From an uncultured Flavobacteriales bacterium (GTDB lineage Bacteria; Bacteroidota; Bacteroidia; Flavobacteriales_D; Sanyastnellaceae): 31,290 bases of DNA. The notes under the pieces are model-generated. The model saw only the letters and a list, made by a program, of their open reading frames with translations. It had not been told where the DNA came from and did no database searches. Made by a program: the position numbers and the translations under genes. Location of the stretch: NCBI GenBank assembly GCA_937967465.1, contig CALBSW010000168.1:1-31290 (forward strand), given 5' to 3'. Below, piece after piece: positions 24,270 to 31,290 of this stretch (positions are counted from its first letter, which is position 1; each line of letters starts with the position of its first letter).

Positions 24270-24277
24270 TAATTTCG
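24270..24277 (+). promoter_or_regulatory. Putative -7 element before aat
   Basis: TAATTTCG differs from TAnnTTTG at one position and ends 7 nt before the aat ATG (24285). No -33 element is clear. Confidence 0.45.
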
Positions 24278-24284
24278 CCCTGCA

Positions 24285-24980
24285 ATGTTGCAACTCGGGT
24301 CAGAATTGTGGTTTCCTCCGCCAGAGCACTTTGGAGAAGATGGGCTGGTCGCCATTGGGGGCGACTTGTCCGCCGCTCGGCTGTTGCTGGCGTATGAACG
24401 CGGCATCTTTCCCTGGTCTGCTCCGGAAGACCCCCTCCTCTGGTGGTGTCCAGACCCCAGGGCCGTCATTCGAACGGACCAGGTCAAAGTGTCCAAGAGC
24501 ATGCGAAATGTGCTCAACCAAGGGCGTTTCCACATCACCATGGACCAAGATTTTCGAGGGGTCATGGAAGGATGTGCTGACCGGCCGGAAGAGGGCACTT
24601 GGATCACCGAGGATTTCACCGAGGCCTACTGCCAACTGCACGACCTCGGTTTCGCGCACAGCGTGGAAGCCTGGAACGACGCTGGAGACCTGGTGGGCGG
24701 GCTGTACGGCGTATCTCTGGGCGACATGTTCTTCGGCGAATCCATGTTTGCCCGAGCGTCCAACGCGAGCAAAGCCGCCTTCATCACATTCTCCCGTCAA
24801 TTGGAGACTTGGGGCATGCCGTGGATGGATTGCCAGATCATGAACCCCCACCTGGAATCGCTGGGGGCCAGAATGATGCCGAGGACCGAATTCCTCGACG
24901 CGTTGAATGTGGCATTGGAAGCCCCGACGCGGCGTGGCGAATGGTCGTTTGCAACACCCGATTCGGCTGCAACTTCATGA
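24285..24980 (+). CDS. aat: Leucyl/phenylalanyl-tRNA-protein transferase
   Basis: 231 residues from ATG at 24285, the normal length. It adds Leu or Phe from aminoacyl-tRNA to N-terminal Arg/Lys of proteins, making them N-degron substrates for ClpS-ClpAP. The sequence shows GLVAIGGDLS (20-29), ERGIFPW (38-44), WWCPDPRAVI (53-62), GTWIT (104-108), AHSVE (124-128), GGLYGVSLGDMFFGESMF (138-155) and MDCQIMNPHLESLGA (181-195). These are the landmarks of the family in order. Its TGA overlaps the start of the next ORF as ATGA. Confidence 0.97.
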   Translation: MLQLGSELWFPPPEHFGEDGLVAIGGDLSAARLLLAYERGIFPWSAPEDPLLWWCPDPRAVIRTDQVKVSKSMRNVLNQGRFHITMDQDFRGVMEGCADRPEEGTWITEDFTEAYCQLHDLGFAHSVEAWNDAGDLVGGLYGVSLGDMFFGESMFARASNASKAAFITFSRQLETWGMPWMDCQIMNPHLESLGARMMPRTEFLDALNVALEAPTRRGEWSFATPDSAATS

Positions 24981-25411
24981 CACGCTGGCTGACATGGAGA
25001 ACCCGCCTCCGATGGGCCATCAGGTCCGCACAAGGCTGGAGAATCGAGGGGCCCTACCCCAGGCCTGGCGCACAGGTTCTTCTCCTCTGCGGCCCCAGCC
25101 TTCAAGCCGGATCGGAATGGCACCACTATCTCCAAATGCGATTGGACCAGCGGAGGAAAAGGGCCCGCGGATCGGAAGGCGACACCCTTCCCCTCATCCG
25201 ACATGCGGACACGGCGCAAGCCCTTCGAGCGCACATTGACCTCGCCCAACAACATGGCTTGGACATCCAACTGATTCAGCGGTCGTGCCGTCACCGAAAA
25301 ATCCGCTGCAACAGCGCGTTCAAAGTGGACCGACACGCCCAACGCACCCTCGACTACATCGGGCGCATCTTCAGCTATCCCATGGGCTGTAGCGATGTCA
25401 ACAGAGGATGA
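24977..25411 (+). CDS. Small basic protein of unknown function, possible degenerate acyltransferase
   Basis: 144 residues from ATG at 24977, overlapping the aat stop as ATGA and so probably translated with it. Arg-rich N-terminus (MTRWLTWRTRLRWAIRSA). The segment GWRIEGPYPRPGAQVLLLCG and the end IRCNSAFKVDRHAQRTLDYI resemble the first and last parts of short PlsC-type 1-acylglycerol-phosphate acyltransferases of Bacteroidota. The catalytic H-x4-D is absent: its place reads GPSLQAGSEW. At 144 residues it is also shorter than that family (about 190). If the resemblance is real it is not a normal acyltransferase. I am confident of the ORF, not of the function. Confidence 0.6.
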   Translation: MTRWLTWRTRLRWAIRSAQGWRIEGPYPRPGAQVLLLCGPSLQAGSEWHHYLQMRLDQRRKRARGSEGDTLPLIRHADTAQALRAHIDLAQQHGLDIQLIQRSCRHRKIRCNSAFKVDRHAQRTLDYIGRIFSYPMGCSDVNRG

Positions 25412-25463
25412 AGCTGAGGTGAACAAAAGGTTGACAAGTTGTCCATATCTGGGTCGGGAAAAA

Positions 25464-25515
25464 CTTCGGATTGGCAAGCGACATCCCCTTCTTTGTAGAT
25501 GTCGAAAGACCGAAG
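25464..25515 (+). promoter_or_regulatory. Structured leader before the winged-helix-like gene
   Basis: In the 127-nt gap before 25539, CTTCGG (25464-25469) pairs with CCGAAG (25510-25515). Inside it CGACATC (25479-25485) pairs with GATGTCG (25498-25504) around a 12-nt loop. The 9-nt and 5-nt unpaired sides make an asymmetric internal loop. The loop includes CTTCTTTG (25488-25495), a weak -7 candidate with TTCG 19 nt upstream, so the same bases could be promoter and operator instead of RNA structure. Confidence 0.35.
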
Positions 25516-25538
25516 ATTCACCTCAACCTCCCTGCAGC

Positions 25539-25808
25539 ATGGACAAGCACGACCTCATGATTCTCGACATCGTTCAACAACACAAACGCGAGCAGCAGGA
25601 GCACATCCGTCTCGCTGTTCTGGAGCGGAACTTCTGGAAGAGAATTGAAGGGGACGTGACCTTGAGTGTTGGACAGGCCCGCATCGGGGAGCGCATCACC
25701 CGCCTGTATCTCGACGGGCTGATCCAGAACAAAAACGGTTACATGCTGACCAAGAAAGGCCGGGAAGCCCTCAGCCAAGAGACGGAGCGCCTCGCGCACG
25801 TCGCCTAA
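25539..25808 (+). CDS. Small winged-helix-like protein
   Basis: 89 residues from ATG at 25539. The open frame continues upstream to 25395, but that part overlaps the previous gene and the structured leader and is not protein-like. The order helix, helix, turn, helix, then a short hairpin is suggested by LMILDIVQQHKREQQEHIRL, ERNFWKRIEG, QARIGERITRLYLDGLI and NKNGYMLTKKGREAL. The end GLIQNKNGYMLTKKGREAL is typical of PadR/MarR-like winged-helix wings (an 'YxLTxKG' strand), so DNA binding is plausible. No partner is adjacent. It ends in a strong terminator 17 nt downstream. Confidence 0.72.
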   Translation: MDKHDLMILDIVQQHKREQQEHIRLAVLERNFWKRIEGDVTLSVGQARIGERITRLYLDGLIQNKNGYMLTKKGREALSQETERLAHVA

Positions 25809-25825
25809 GACCCACCTTCAGCACA

Positions 25826-25859
25826 ACAGAAAAGGCCACCTCGCGGTGGCCTTTTCTGT
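25826..25859. terminator. Bidirectional terminator between convergent small genes
   Basis: ACAGAAAAGGCCACC pairs perfectly (15 bp) with GGTGGCCTTTTCTGT around a TCGC loop. The A/T blocks in the arms serve both strands. It follows the plus gene stop by 17 nt and the minus gene stop by about 43 nt. Confidence 0.85.
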
Positions 25860-25902
25860 TTGAGGTACTGGGTAGACCTCGAAGTCTGAGCGTCAGAGCG
25901 CG

Positions 25903-26052
25903 TCAGTTCTCCTCGAGAATCTCCAGTTTGGGGTACTTCTCTCGCCAGAAGTCCAGCTTGCTTGGATCGCGCACGGTGATGACCGTTCTGCCATCGAGAC
26001 GGACTTTGATGTTGGGCTGGAGCTCTTTGGTCTTTTTCTTCTTCTTGGCCAT
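25903..26052 (-). CDS. 49-residue lysine-rich small protein
   Basis: ATG at 26052 begins MAKKKKKTKELQPNIKVRLD, followed by GRTVITVRDPSKLDFWREKYP and an acidic tail EILEEN. A 16-residue extension to a TTG at 26100 is possible but less likely. It has a basic N-terminus and one compact predicted strand-helix region, with no signal peptide or cysteines. The length, the clean start and its own downstream terminator favour a real gene. I do not recognise the family; nucleic-acid or ribosome binding would fit the charge but is a guess. Confidence 0.55.
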   Translation of the reverse strand: MAKKKKKTKELQPNIKVRLDGRTVITVRDPSKLDFWREKYPKLEILEEN

Positions 26053-26196
26053 AACGGGGGCTTCTGCAGGAACAACAGGCAAAACCTGTTTGGGTTGCAA
26101 TCAAACCCAAAGAAATCCGGTGACCAAAGCCTCAGGAATCAATTGTGAAACTTTCAAACGCCGTTGTTCACAGGGCTCCGGTGCAGTTGGAATGCA

Positions 26197-27519
26197 TCAA
26201 GCCACCTGCGCACCCCCTGCTCGGAATCCAAAACCCGCGATGTAGGAATAACACAACGCCGGCAACAGCAACGCGGCTGCAAAGCCAGAGACATCGAGGA
26301 GTGCGCCGAATGCAGGCGGAATGAAAGCACCGCCCACAATGGCCGTGCACAGGATGCCACTGCCTTGCGGTTTGGCTTGACCCAACTGCTCGATGCCCAA
26401 GGTGAAGATGGTGGGGAACATGATGGAGTTGCACAACCCGACTGCCAGCAAGAGGAGCAACGCCGTCAAGCCGGAAGTCGACATGCTGCTGACCACCAGC
26501 ACAAGTGCCAGCGTAGCGAAAATGCCCAAAAGCTGGCCCGGCTTCACCCTTTGCATCAGCCCTGCTCCGATGAAGCGCCCCACCATGGCGCCGCCCCAAT
26601 AGAACGTCAACAAGACCCCGAGTTTTCCTTTGGGGGCCATGTCCGCGACAGACTGTCCTTTGATGGCGGCGGCCCACCCTGCCATCTGCTCGAGGAGTGG
26701 ACTCGACTGCATCAGTTCATGAACGTTCAAATGCAGACCGTAATTGACCATGTAGCTTCCGAGGGCCACCTCCGCCCCGACATAGACGAAAATGCCCAGT
26801 GCACCGGCCCTCAGGCGGCGGTTGGAGAAGACCTCACGCAATGAACGGGCGGAGGAAGACGATTCCTCCAAGATGCGCGGAAGCGCAATCTTCCAGATGA
26901 TCGCCGCCAACACCAAAAACGCCAGCGCCAGCATGACAAACGGCACTTGAACCGCACCTGCTTCTGCACTGCGGTACGCCTCGAGCGCATCCGCTGACAT
27001 GGCAGCCTGCGCTTCACCCGTCATCACCGTATCCGACAACAGATAGGTGGCGCTGATGACTGGGGCGATGGTGGTGCCCAGCGAATTGAACGCCTGTGCA
27101 AGATTGAGTCGGCTCGACGCCCCTTCTTCGGGGCCGAGCACCGCGATGTACGGATTGGCCGCAACCTGGAGGATGGTGATGCCGGAGGCCACCACAAACA
27201 GCGCCAACAAGAACAAGGCAAACAGGCGGGTGGACGCCGCAGGATAGAAGATGAGACAGCCGATGGCGGCCAGGGTCAACCCGGCCAGGATGCCATTCTT
27301 GTATCCCATCCGTTTGATCATGCGTCCCCCGGGGATGGACATGACACCATAGGCCGTGAACCATGCGAATTGCACCATTCCAGCCTGCAGATAGGTCAGC
27401 TCAAATACGTCCTTGAGTCTTGGAATCAAGGCATCCACCATCACCGTGATGAATCCCCACATGAAAAAGAGGGACGTCACCGTGATGAACGCCCCTCGAA
27501 ACCGTTGTCCGTTGGTCAT
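26197..27519 (-). CDS. FucP/GluP-family MFS sugar transporter
   Basis: 440 residues from ATG at 27519, about twelve membrane helices. Characteristic segments are SLFFMWGFITVMVDALIPRL (16-35), FAWFTAYGVMSIPGGRMIKR (51-70), ITILQVAANPYIAVLGP (114-130) and SRLNLAQAFNSLGTTIAP (136-153). These mark the fucose/glucose/galactose:H+ symporter group. The exact sugar is not readable. TACATTGC ends 4 nt before the ATG as a possible -7 element. The gene is between the large surface-protein gene (49 nt upstream) and a 49-residue small gene. Confidence 0.93.
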   Translation of the reverse strand: MTNGQRFRGAFITVTSLFFMWGFITVMVDALIPRLKDVFELTYLQAGMVQFAWFTAYGVMSIPGGRMIKRMGYKNGILAGLTLAAIGCLIFYPAASTRLFALFLLALFVVASGITILQVAANPYIAVLGPEEGASSRLNLAQAFNSLGTTIAPVISATYLLSDTVMTGEAQAAMSADALEAYRSAEAGAVQVPFVMLALAFLVLAAIIWKIALPRILEESSSSARSLREVFSNRRLRAGALGIFVYVGAEVALGSYMVNYGLHLNVHELMQSSPLLEQMAGWAAAIKGQSVADMAPKGKLGVLLTFYWGGAMVGRFIGAGLMQRVKPGQLLGIFATLALVLVVSSMSTSGLTALLLLLAVGLCNSIMFPTIFTLGIEQLGQAKPQGSGILCTAIVGGAFIPPAFGALLDVSGFAAALLLPALCYSYIAGFGFRAGGAQVA

Positions 27520-27523
27520 GCGG

Positions 27524-27531
27524 GCAATGTA
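27524..27531 (-). promoter_or_regulatory. Putative -7 element before the FucP-family gene
   Basis: TACATTGC on the minus strand keeps TAnnTT of the consensus and ends 4 nt before the ATG at 27519. The weak match makes this tentative. Confidence 0.3.
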
Positions 27532-27568
27532 CAGCGCATTCCGCGCTTGCCGGCCTCATGCCATCTCG

Positions 27569-30500
27569 TCACCGCATGAGCTGGAAGGTGCCGAGCATTT
27601 CCTCAGCATCTGTCCGCGCCCCTTTCCACTTCAAGCGGTAGTTGTACATGCCAGCGGGCGCATAATGCTCCCCACCGTTCACATTGCCAATCCACACTTC
27701 GTCGGGATCCTCGCTGTGGAAGACCAGCTCGCCCCAGCGATTGAAGATGTCCAGTTCGTACTGGGTGACCTCGGAAATGACCACTTTGAACGCATCGTTC
27801 ATGCCGTCATTGTTGGGCGTGAAGGCGTTCGGGATGTAGATCAGCACAGGCCCTTCCACCAACGTGTAGGCACTGTCGGTGCACCCCAGCGGATTGGTCA
27901 CGGTCAACTGCGCGTAGTAGTCTCCCAAGCCGTCGTACTGGTGGATGGGATTGACCTCCTCGCTCGTGTTGCCATCGCCGAAATCCCACTCGAAGTCACA
28001 GTTGGCACAGGCCGGCTCCGGGGTGGCAATGAACTCGATCTCGGTATCGCTCAGATAGCTGGTGAAGAAATCGCTGTAGACGTATTGAACCTCCACATCA
28101 ATGGAGGCCGTCAAGGTCTCCCCGCAGATGTCCGTGACCTCCACCGGATAGGTTGCTGACAAGCTCGGGGCCACATATTGCGTCTCCCCAAAGGCAGGTA
28201 TGCTGGGCCAGCTGTACACGAACCCTTCCTCTCCTCCAGTGGCCAATGCACTCAAGGACAGGGCCTCTCCTCGGCAAATGACCGTGTCATTGCTCACCGA
28301 CAGCGTCATGGGCACATTCGGAATGACCAGGGTACTGGACGTCAGGTCCTCTCCCCCACATCCGTCCACCACTTCGACCTGAATCGGCGTGGTGACGAAG
28401 CTCTGCACCGTGATCTGCGGATCGTTTCCGCCATAGGGAATGCCGCCCACAGTCCAGCTGTAGCCGTATTCGCCGGCACCAGACTCAATGGACACGGGAA
28501 TCACCGTGTTGTCGATGCAAGAGGCGTTGATCGTATCGGGCAAATCGATGACGAGGGCCGGGTTGTCGATCACGATTGTGGTGCTGGCATCACCTGAAGA
28601 CTGGCAATTGTCCGTCACCTCCACGGCAAACGTGGTTGGCAAGCCGTCCGAATAAGTATAGGTCGCCTCGTCCCCAACCGGATTGAAGTTCTGCGTCCAC
28701 TCATATGTATACACGCCACTCCCCCCTTCAATCTGGGGCGACATCACGAATGTCTCGGTACAGGGTCCAATGAGGGTATCGGGCAAAGTCACCTCCAGAG
28801 GCGGACTCACAACGACAACCTCGGTGGTGGCGGTGACAAACTGGCCACAGCCGTCGGACACCTCCAGCGTAATGGACATGTCCTGATCCGTGGTCCAATT
28901 GAGCGTCTCCGTGAAACCGAGGAAGGAGAATCCTTCGAGCCACGACCAATTGTAGAACGGCTCTCCCCCCGACCAGTCGGGCGAAATGCTGAATGGCACA
29001 TTGCAGCTGACCTCATACTCCTCTTCGAGTTCGACGATCAACTCTGGCACGTCGATGCTCACGTTGATCATGGCTGTGGTCGTCAAGCCGCACGCATCCT
29101 CGACCTCCACGTGGACCTCCGTTGCGGCGTTCCACGTGCTGACAAACAAGCTGTTGTTGTAGCCGAACGCAGGCTGGCCATCCTGGAACTCCCAGCTGTA
29201 CGTGTACGGCGGATTTCCGCCTTCTGCTTCTGCGAAGACCTCCGCGAACCCATTGCAGTCCAAGACCAGGTCGCCCCCGATAATCTCGACGGTCAACTCC
29301 GGGTATTCCTCCACGATGATGTCGAAGGTTCCCGGATCCTCCGGCATCCCGCAGGTGTCGGACACCGTCACCGTGCACTCGTACTCTCCCGCAGCCGCCG
29401 GAATGTAATTGTAGGTCGGCTCATCCACACCGGGGTTGCAATCCCAGTCGTAATGGTAATTGCCATAGCCCCCTTCGATGATGGGCTCCAACAAGACGCT
29501 GTCTCCCACACAGAGGGTGCTTTCGTAACCGTCCACCACCAAGGGGTCCGGCTCATCCGCAATGTCAAACTCGAAATAACTCGTCAAGCCTCCCCCGTTG
29601 CACGCGGCGAGATTGAGGATCTCCATGACCACCGTTTCTGTGCCTTCCGGAATGCCGTCTTCGAACGCATCCAGCGGAAACTCCTGGACCGACACATAAG
29701 GAGGGAAAAACACCGTATCGGGCAGCAAGGTGAAATCGACGCCATTCGTCGCCGTGCTCGCTGAGTAATCGATGATGACCATCTCCTCGATGTCGATGAT
29801 GGTCTCGAGTGGTCGGGTGAAGGTGAGAAGGGCCTCTCCGCAGTCCTCGTAGATGATGTTGGCATCCGGCCCCCCAACATCGATGCTGAGGTCCACCTCC
29901 ACCACCGAGTTGGACTCGAACGACCCCGATTCCAAGATCACGATCGACTCGAGGGCCGTGTCAGATCCATCCGCAATGGCCAACCGGATGTGGTAGGTTT
30001 CGCCGCACTCCACCTCGCTTTCCGCCGTCAACTTGACGGTGTATCCGTTCTGGCACAGCGTCTCATTCCCGGGATTGTCTACGTAATAAGCCGAGTTGGT
30101 GACGTTGTTGACGGAGCTGATGGTGATGGCCAATTGGGGATCCGAGCCAGGCACTTCCGCCAGGTTGATGGCGTTGTCAGCGTAGGGGCCATTGATGCCG
30201 GGGCCACTCAGGAAGAAGCCGAAAATGTCATTGTACTGGCTGTTGATCCAAGCCAGGTACTCGTCGGACCCGAAGACGTAGTTGAATCGGATGGTGTCTC
30301 CCGTGGCGACGAAGTCAAACTCAATGGCGCAAACGTCGTTGACACTGCCCACGCTGAAATTCTGCCCGATGAGCGGGGGCACGCTGTTGGCGATGGTGAG
30401 CAAATCGTTGTCACCGGACACTTCCAGATTGTCGTCGATGAATTCGTCCACGCAACCATCGTCCACGTTGGCCGGATTGTTGGCCACTTCAGTGGACAGG

Positions 30501-30748
30501 ATCAACCCCGCCTCGATGGGGAATTCCGCCGGGTCGAATCCGGTGATTTCCCCGATTTGAACCGGGCTTCCAGTGAATTGCACATTGGTTGCTTCCACAC
30601 CTGTTCCGAGCAGAACGTCATTGACGTACTCTTCAGGAGTCAGTGTGCTGTTCACCTCCACCTGGGCCAACAGGCCGGAGGAGCAGAACATAGTCAGGAC
30701 AACAGCCCAGCTCGCGGATGCGATGCGGTGGTTCAGGGTCAAGGTCAT
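27569..30748 (-). CDS. Choice-of-anchor L, Calx-beta and PKD surface protein with T9SS type B sorting domain
   Basis: 1059 residues from ATG at 30748. Residues 1-29 are a signal peptide ending LLAQ. Choice-of-anchor L domain ~30-290 (LILSTEVANN, FNYVFGSDEYLAW, FGFFLSGPGI, AIADGSDTALES). Calx-beta-like domain ~290-400 (ATNGVDFTLLPDTVFFP, EDGIPEGTETVVMEI). About six Ig/PKD-like repeats of 80-90 residues follow (~400-895), each with paired cysteines and a YxYxW strand. A PKD domain (900-966) has WDFGDGNTS. Residues 967-1059 are the gliding-motility-associated C-terminal domain (YIPNAFTPNNDGMNDAF, IFNRWGELVFHSEDPDEVW, APAGMYNYRLKWKG), used for export and anchoring by the type IX system (type B). 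Likely an outer-surface adhesin or gliding-related protein. Downstream of the sigma factor, with a terminator between. Confidence 0.95.
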   Translation of the reverse strand: MTLTLNHRIASASWAVVLTMFCSSGLLAQVEVNSTLTPEEYVNDVLLGTGVEATNVQFTGSPVQIGEITGFDPAEFPIEAGLILSTEVANNPANVDDGCVDEFIDDNLEVSGDNDLLTIANSVPPLIGQNFSVGSVNDVCAIEFDFVATGDTIRFNYVFGSDEYLAWINSQYNDIFGFFLSGPGINGPYADNAINLAEVPGSDPQLAITISSVNNVTNSAYYVDNPGNETLCQNGYTVKLTAESEVECGETYHIRLAIADGSDTALESIVILESGSFESNSVVEVDLSIDVGGPDANIIYEDCGEALLTFTRPLETIIDIEEMVIIDYSASTATNGVDFTLLPDTVFFPPYVSVQEFPLDAFEDGIPEGTETVVMEILNLAACNGGGLTSYFEFDIADEPDPLVVDGYESTLCVGDSVLLEPIIEGGYGNYHYDWDCNPGVDEPTYNYIPAAAGEYECTVTVSDTCGMPEDPGTFDIIVEEYPELTVEIIGGDLVLDCNGFAEVFAEAEGGNPPYTYSWEFQDGQPAFGYNNSLFVSTWNAATEVHVEVEDACGLTTTAMINVSIDVPELIVELEEEYEVSCNVPFSISPDWSGGEPFYNWSWLEGFSFLGFTETLNWTTDQDMSITLEVSDGCGQFVTATTEVVVVSPPLEVTLPDTLIGPCTETFVMSPQIEGGSGVYTYEWTQNFNPVGDEATYTYSDGLPTTFAVEVTDNCQSSGDASTTIVIDNPALVIDLPDTINASCIDNTVIPVSIESGAGEYGYSWTVGGIPYGGNDPQITVQSFVTTPIQVEVVDGCGGEDLTSSTLVIPNVPMTLSVSNDTVICRGEALSLSALATGGEEGFVYSWPSIPAFGETQYVAPSLSATYPVEVTDICGETLTASIDVEVQYVYSDFFTSYLSDTEIEFIATPEPACANCDFEWDFGDGNTSEEVNPIHQYDGLGDYYAQLTVTNPLGCTDSAYTLVEGPVLIYIPNAFTPNNDGMNDAFKVVISEVTQYELDIFNRWGELVFHSEDPDEVWIGNVNGGEHYAPAGMYNYRLKWKGARTDAEEMLGTFQLMR

Positions 30749-30755
30749 GGATGCC

Positions 30756-30763
30756 GCAATTTA
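30756..30763 (-). promoter_or_regulatory. Putative -7 element before the surface-protein gene
   Basis: TAAATTGC on the minus strand, a partial match to TAnnTTTG, ends 7 nt before the ATG at 30748. The terminator of the upstream gene lies 22 nt further up, which leaves little room for a distant promoter. Confidence 0.3.
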
Positions 30764-30779
30764 CCGGAGATAGGACGAC

Positions 30780-30809
30780 GAAAAAGGCGAAAGGTTGCGC
30801 CTTTCGCCT
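30780..30809 (-). terminator. Terminator of the sigma-factor gene
   Basis: AGGCGAAAGG (30785-30794) pairs perfectly with CCTTTCGCCT (30800-30809) around a TTGCG loop. On the minus strand it is followed by a TTTTT run, 35 nt past the sigma-factor stop. Confidence 0.85.
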
Positions 30810-30843
30810 CTTCGATTGTCAAAAATGAGGTTGGAGGTAAAAC

Positions 30844-31290
30844 TCATCGCACCTCGAACTCGGCGAGCTCCTCCTTCAACCGCTTCCGGGCGTGGAAAAT
30901 GCGGCTCTTGACCGTTCCCATGGGAATGTCCAATTCCTCTGCGATTTCATCGTAGTGGAAGCCGTCGAGGAACATGGTGAACGGCTTGCGGAAGTCATAC
31001 TTCAAACGCTGAATGGCGCCGTTGATGTCGTCCAGATTGATCAACGTGGTCACGGAATCATGGTGGTAATCCTGACTGGCATTCAGGAAATACTGGTTCT
31101 CCGTCTGGTCCACAATGGTGTTCTGGAAACGCTTCCGCTTGTAGTTGTTGATGAAGATGTTCCGCATGATGGTGTAGAGCCAGCCTTTGATGTTGGTGCC
31201 CTCGCGGAAGTTGTTCTTGTAGCGCAGCGCCTTCACAAACGTTTCCTGAACGAGGTCGTTGGCGTCTTCCCGATCCCGGGTGAAGCCCAT
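30844..31290 (-). CDS. ECF-type RNA polymerase sigma factor, 5' end beyond window
   Basis: 148 residues are visible; the true start lies to the right of the window, since the visible part begins in the middle of region 2 (GFTRDREDANDLVQETFVKA). Region 2 continues with GWLYTIMRNIFINNYKRKR (-10 element binding). Region 4 is HYDEIAEELDIPMGTVKSRI followed by FHARKRLKEEL, the helix-turn-helix for the -35/-33 element. This is the general sigma-70 ECF family, common in Bacteroidota. No anti-sigma gene follows: the next gene is the surface protein, after a terminator. About 20-30 N-terminal residues are probably missing. Confidence 0.93.
   Translation of the reverse strand: MGFTRDREDANDLVQETFVKALRYKNNFREGTNIKGWLYTIMRNIFINNYKRKRFQNTIVDQTENQYFLNASQDYHHDSVTTLINLDDINGAIQRLKYDFRKPFTMFLDGFHYDEIAEELDIPMGTVKSRIFHARKRLKEELAEFEVR

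Noticed and set aside
25431..25454. TTGACA followed by TATCT, like a sigma-70 promoter of the E. coli type
   Set aside because: The spacing is only about nine bases, and Bacteroidota use a different promoter consensus.

Overview
The window reads as chromosomal DNA from a GC-rich member of the Bacteroidota, most likely the order Flavobacteriales. Three things point there. Secreted proteins carry 'GCTDPxACNYNP'-type cysteine repeats, a choice-of-anchor L domain and a gliding-motility-associated (type IX secretion, type B) C-terminal domain. Several genes have TAnnTTTG-type -7 promoter elements instead of Shine-Dalgarno sites. The core genes have Bacteroidota flavour (ABC-F EttA, zinc-free L31, FucP-family sugar porter). 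There is no phage, integron, IS element, CRISPR array, tRNA or rRNA that I can see. Most of the window is ordinary housekeeping DNA broken up by large surface-protein genes.

Layout. 1-812 (-) is the start of an SLC45/GPH-like sugar transporter cut by the window edge. 896-5631 (-) holds two related secreted proteins built from a shared ~170-residue unit, cysteine repeats and a C-terminal half-dockerin. 5690-8423 (-) is glycolysis: fba then pgi. 8520-9646 (-) is def plus a lipoprotein, coupled by ATGA. These are divergent from a ribB gene (9696-10841, +) whose fused GTP-cyclohydrolase-II-like half has lost its zinc ligands. 10914-11168 (-) is rpmE2 with a good promoter. 11336-11432 (+) looks like an independent small RNA. 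11511-14531 (+) carries a secreted SPOR-domain protein interrupted by an in-frame TAG, then xerD and an alpha/beta hydrolase. 14495-18373 (-) is a metallophosphoesterase-like membrane protein (first metal motif lost), ettA and gluQ. 18437-21290 (-) is a tightly coupled FecCD-type importer (binding protein, permease, ATPase). 21350-22996 (+) is a methylcrotonyl-CoA-carboxylase-type beta subunit. 23000-24229 (-) is a NUDIX CoA pyrophosphatase and a HEAT-like protein. 24285-25808 (+) is aat, a small unknown basic protein and a winged-helix-like protein behind a structured leader. 25903-27519 (-) is a 49-residue basic protein and a FucP-family sugar transporter. 27569-31290 (-) is a 1059-residue T9SS surface protein and an ECF sigma factor cut by the window end.

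How they work together. The two sugar porters with fba and pgi fit a sugar-using heterotroph, and the three large secreted proteins suggest an elaborate extracellular surface. The translation-related genes (def, rpmE2, ettA, gluQ, aat) are scattered rather than forming one operon.

The items most worth a second look are the interrupted SPOR gene with its abrupt change of codon use at the stop, the phosphoesterase without its DxH motif, the candidate small RNA, and the repeated placement of a -7 element only 4 nt before start codons, which would make many transcripts leaderless. I did not find a convincing new multi-gene system.
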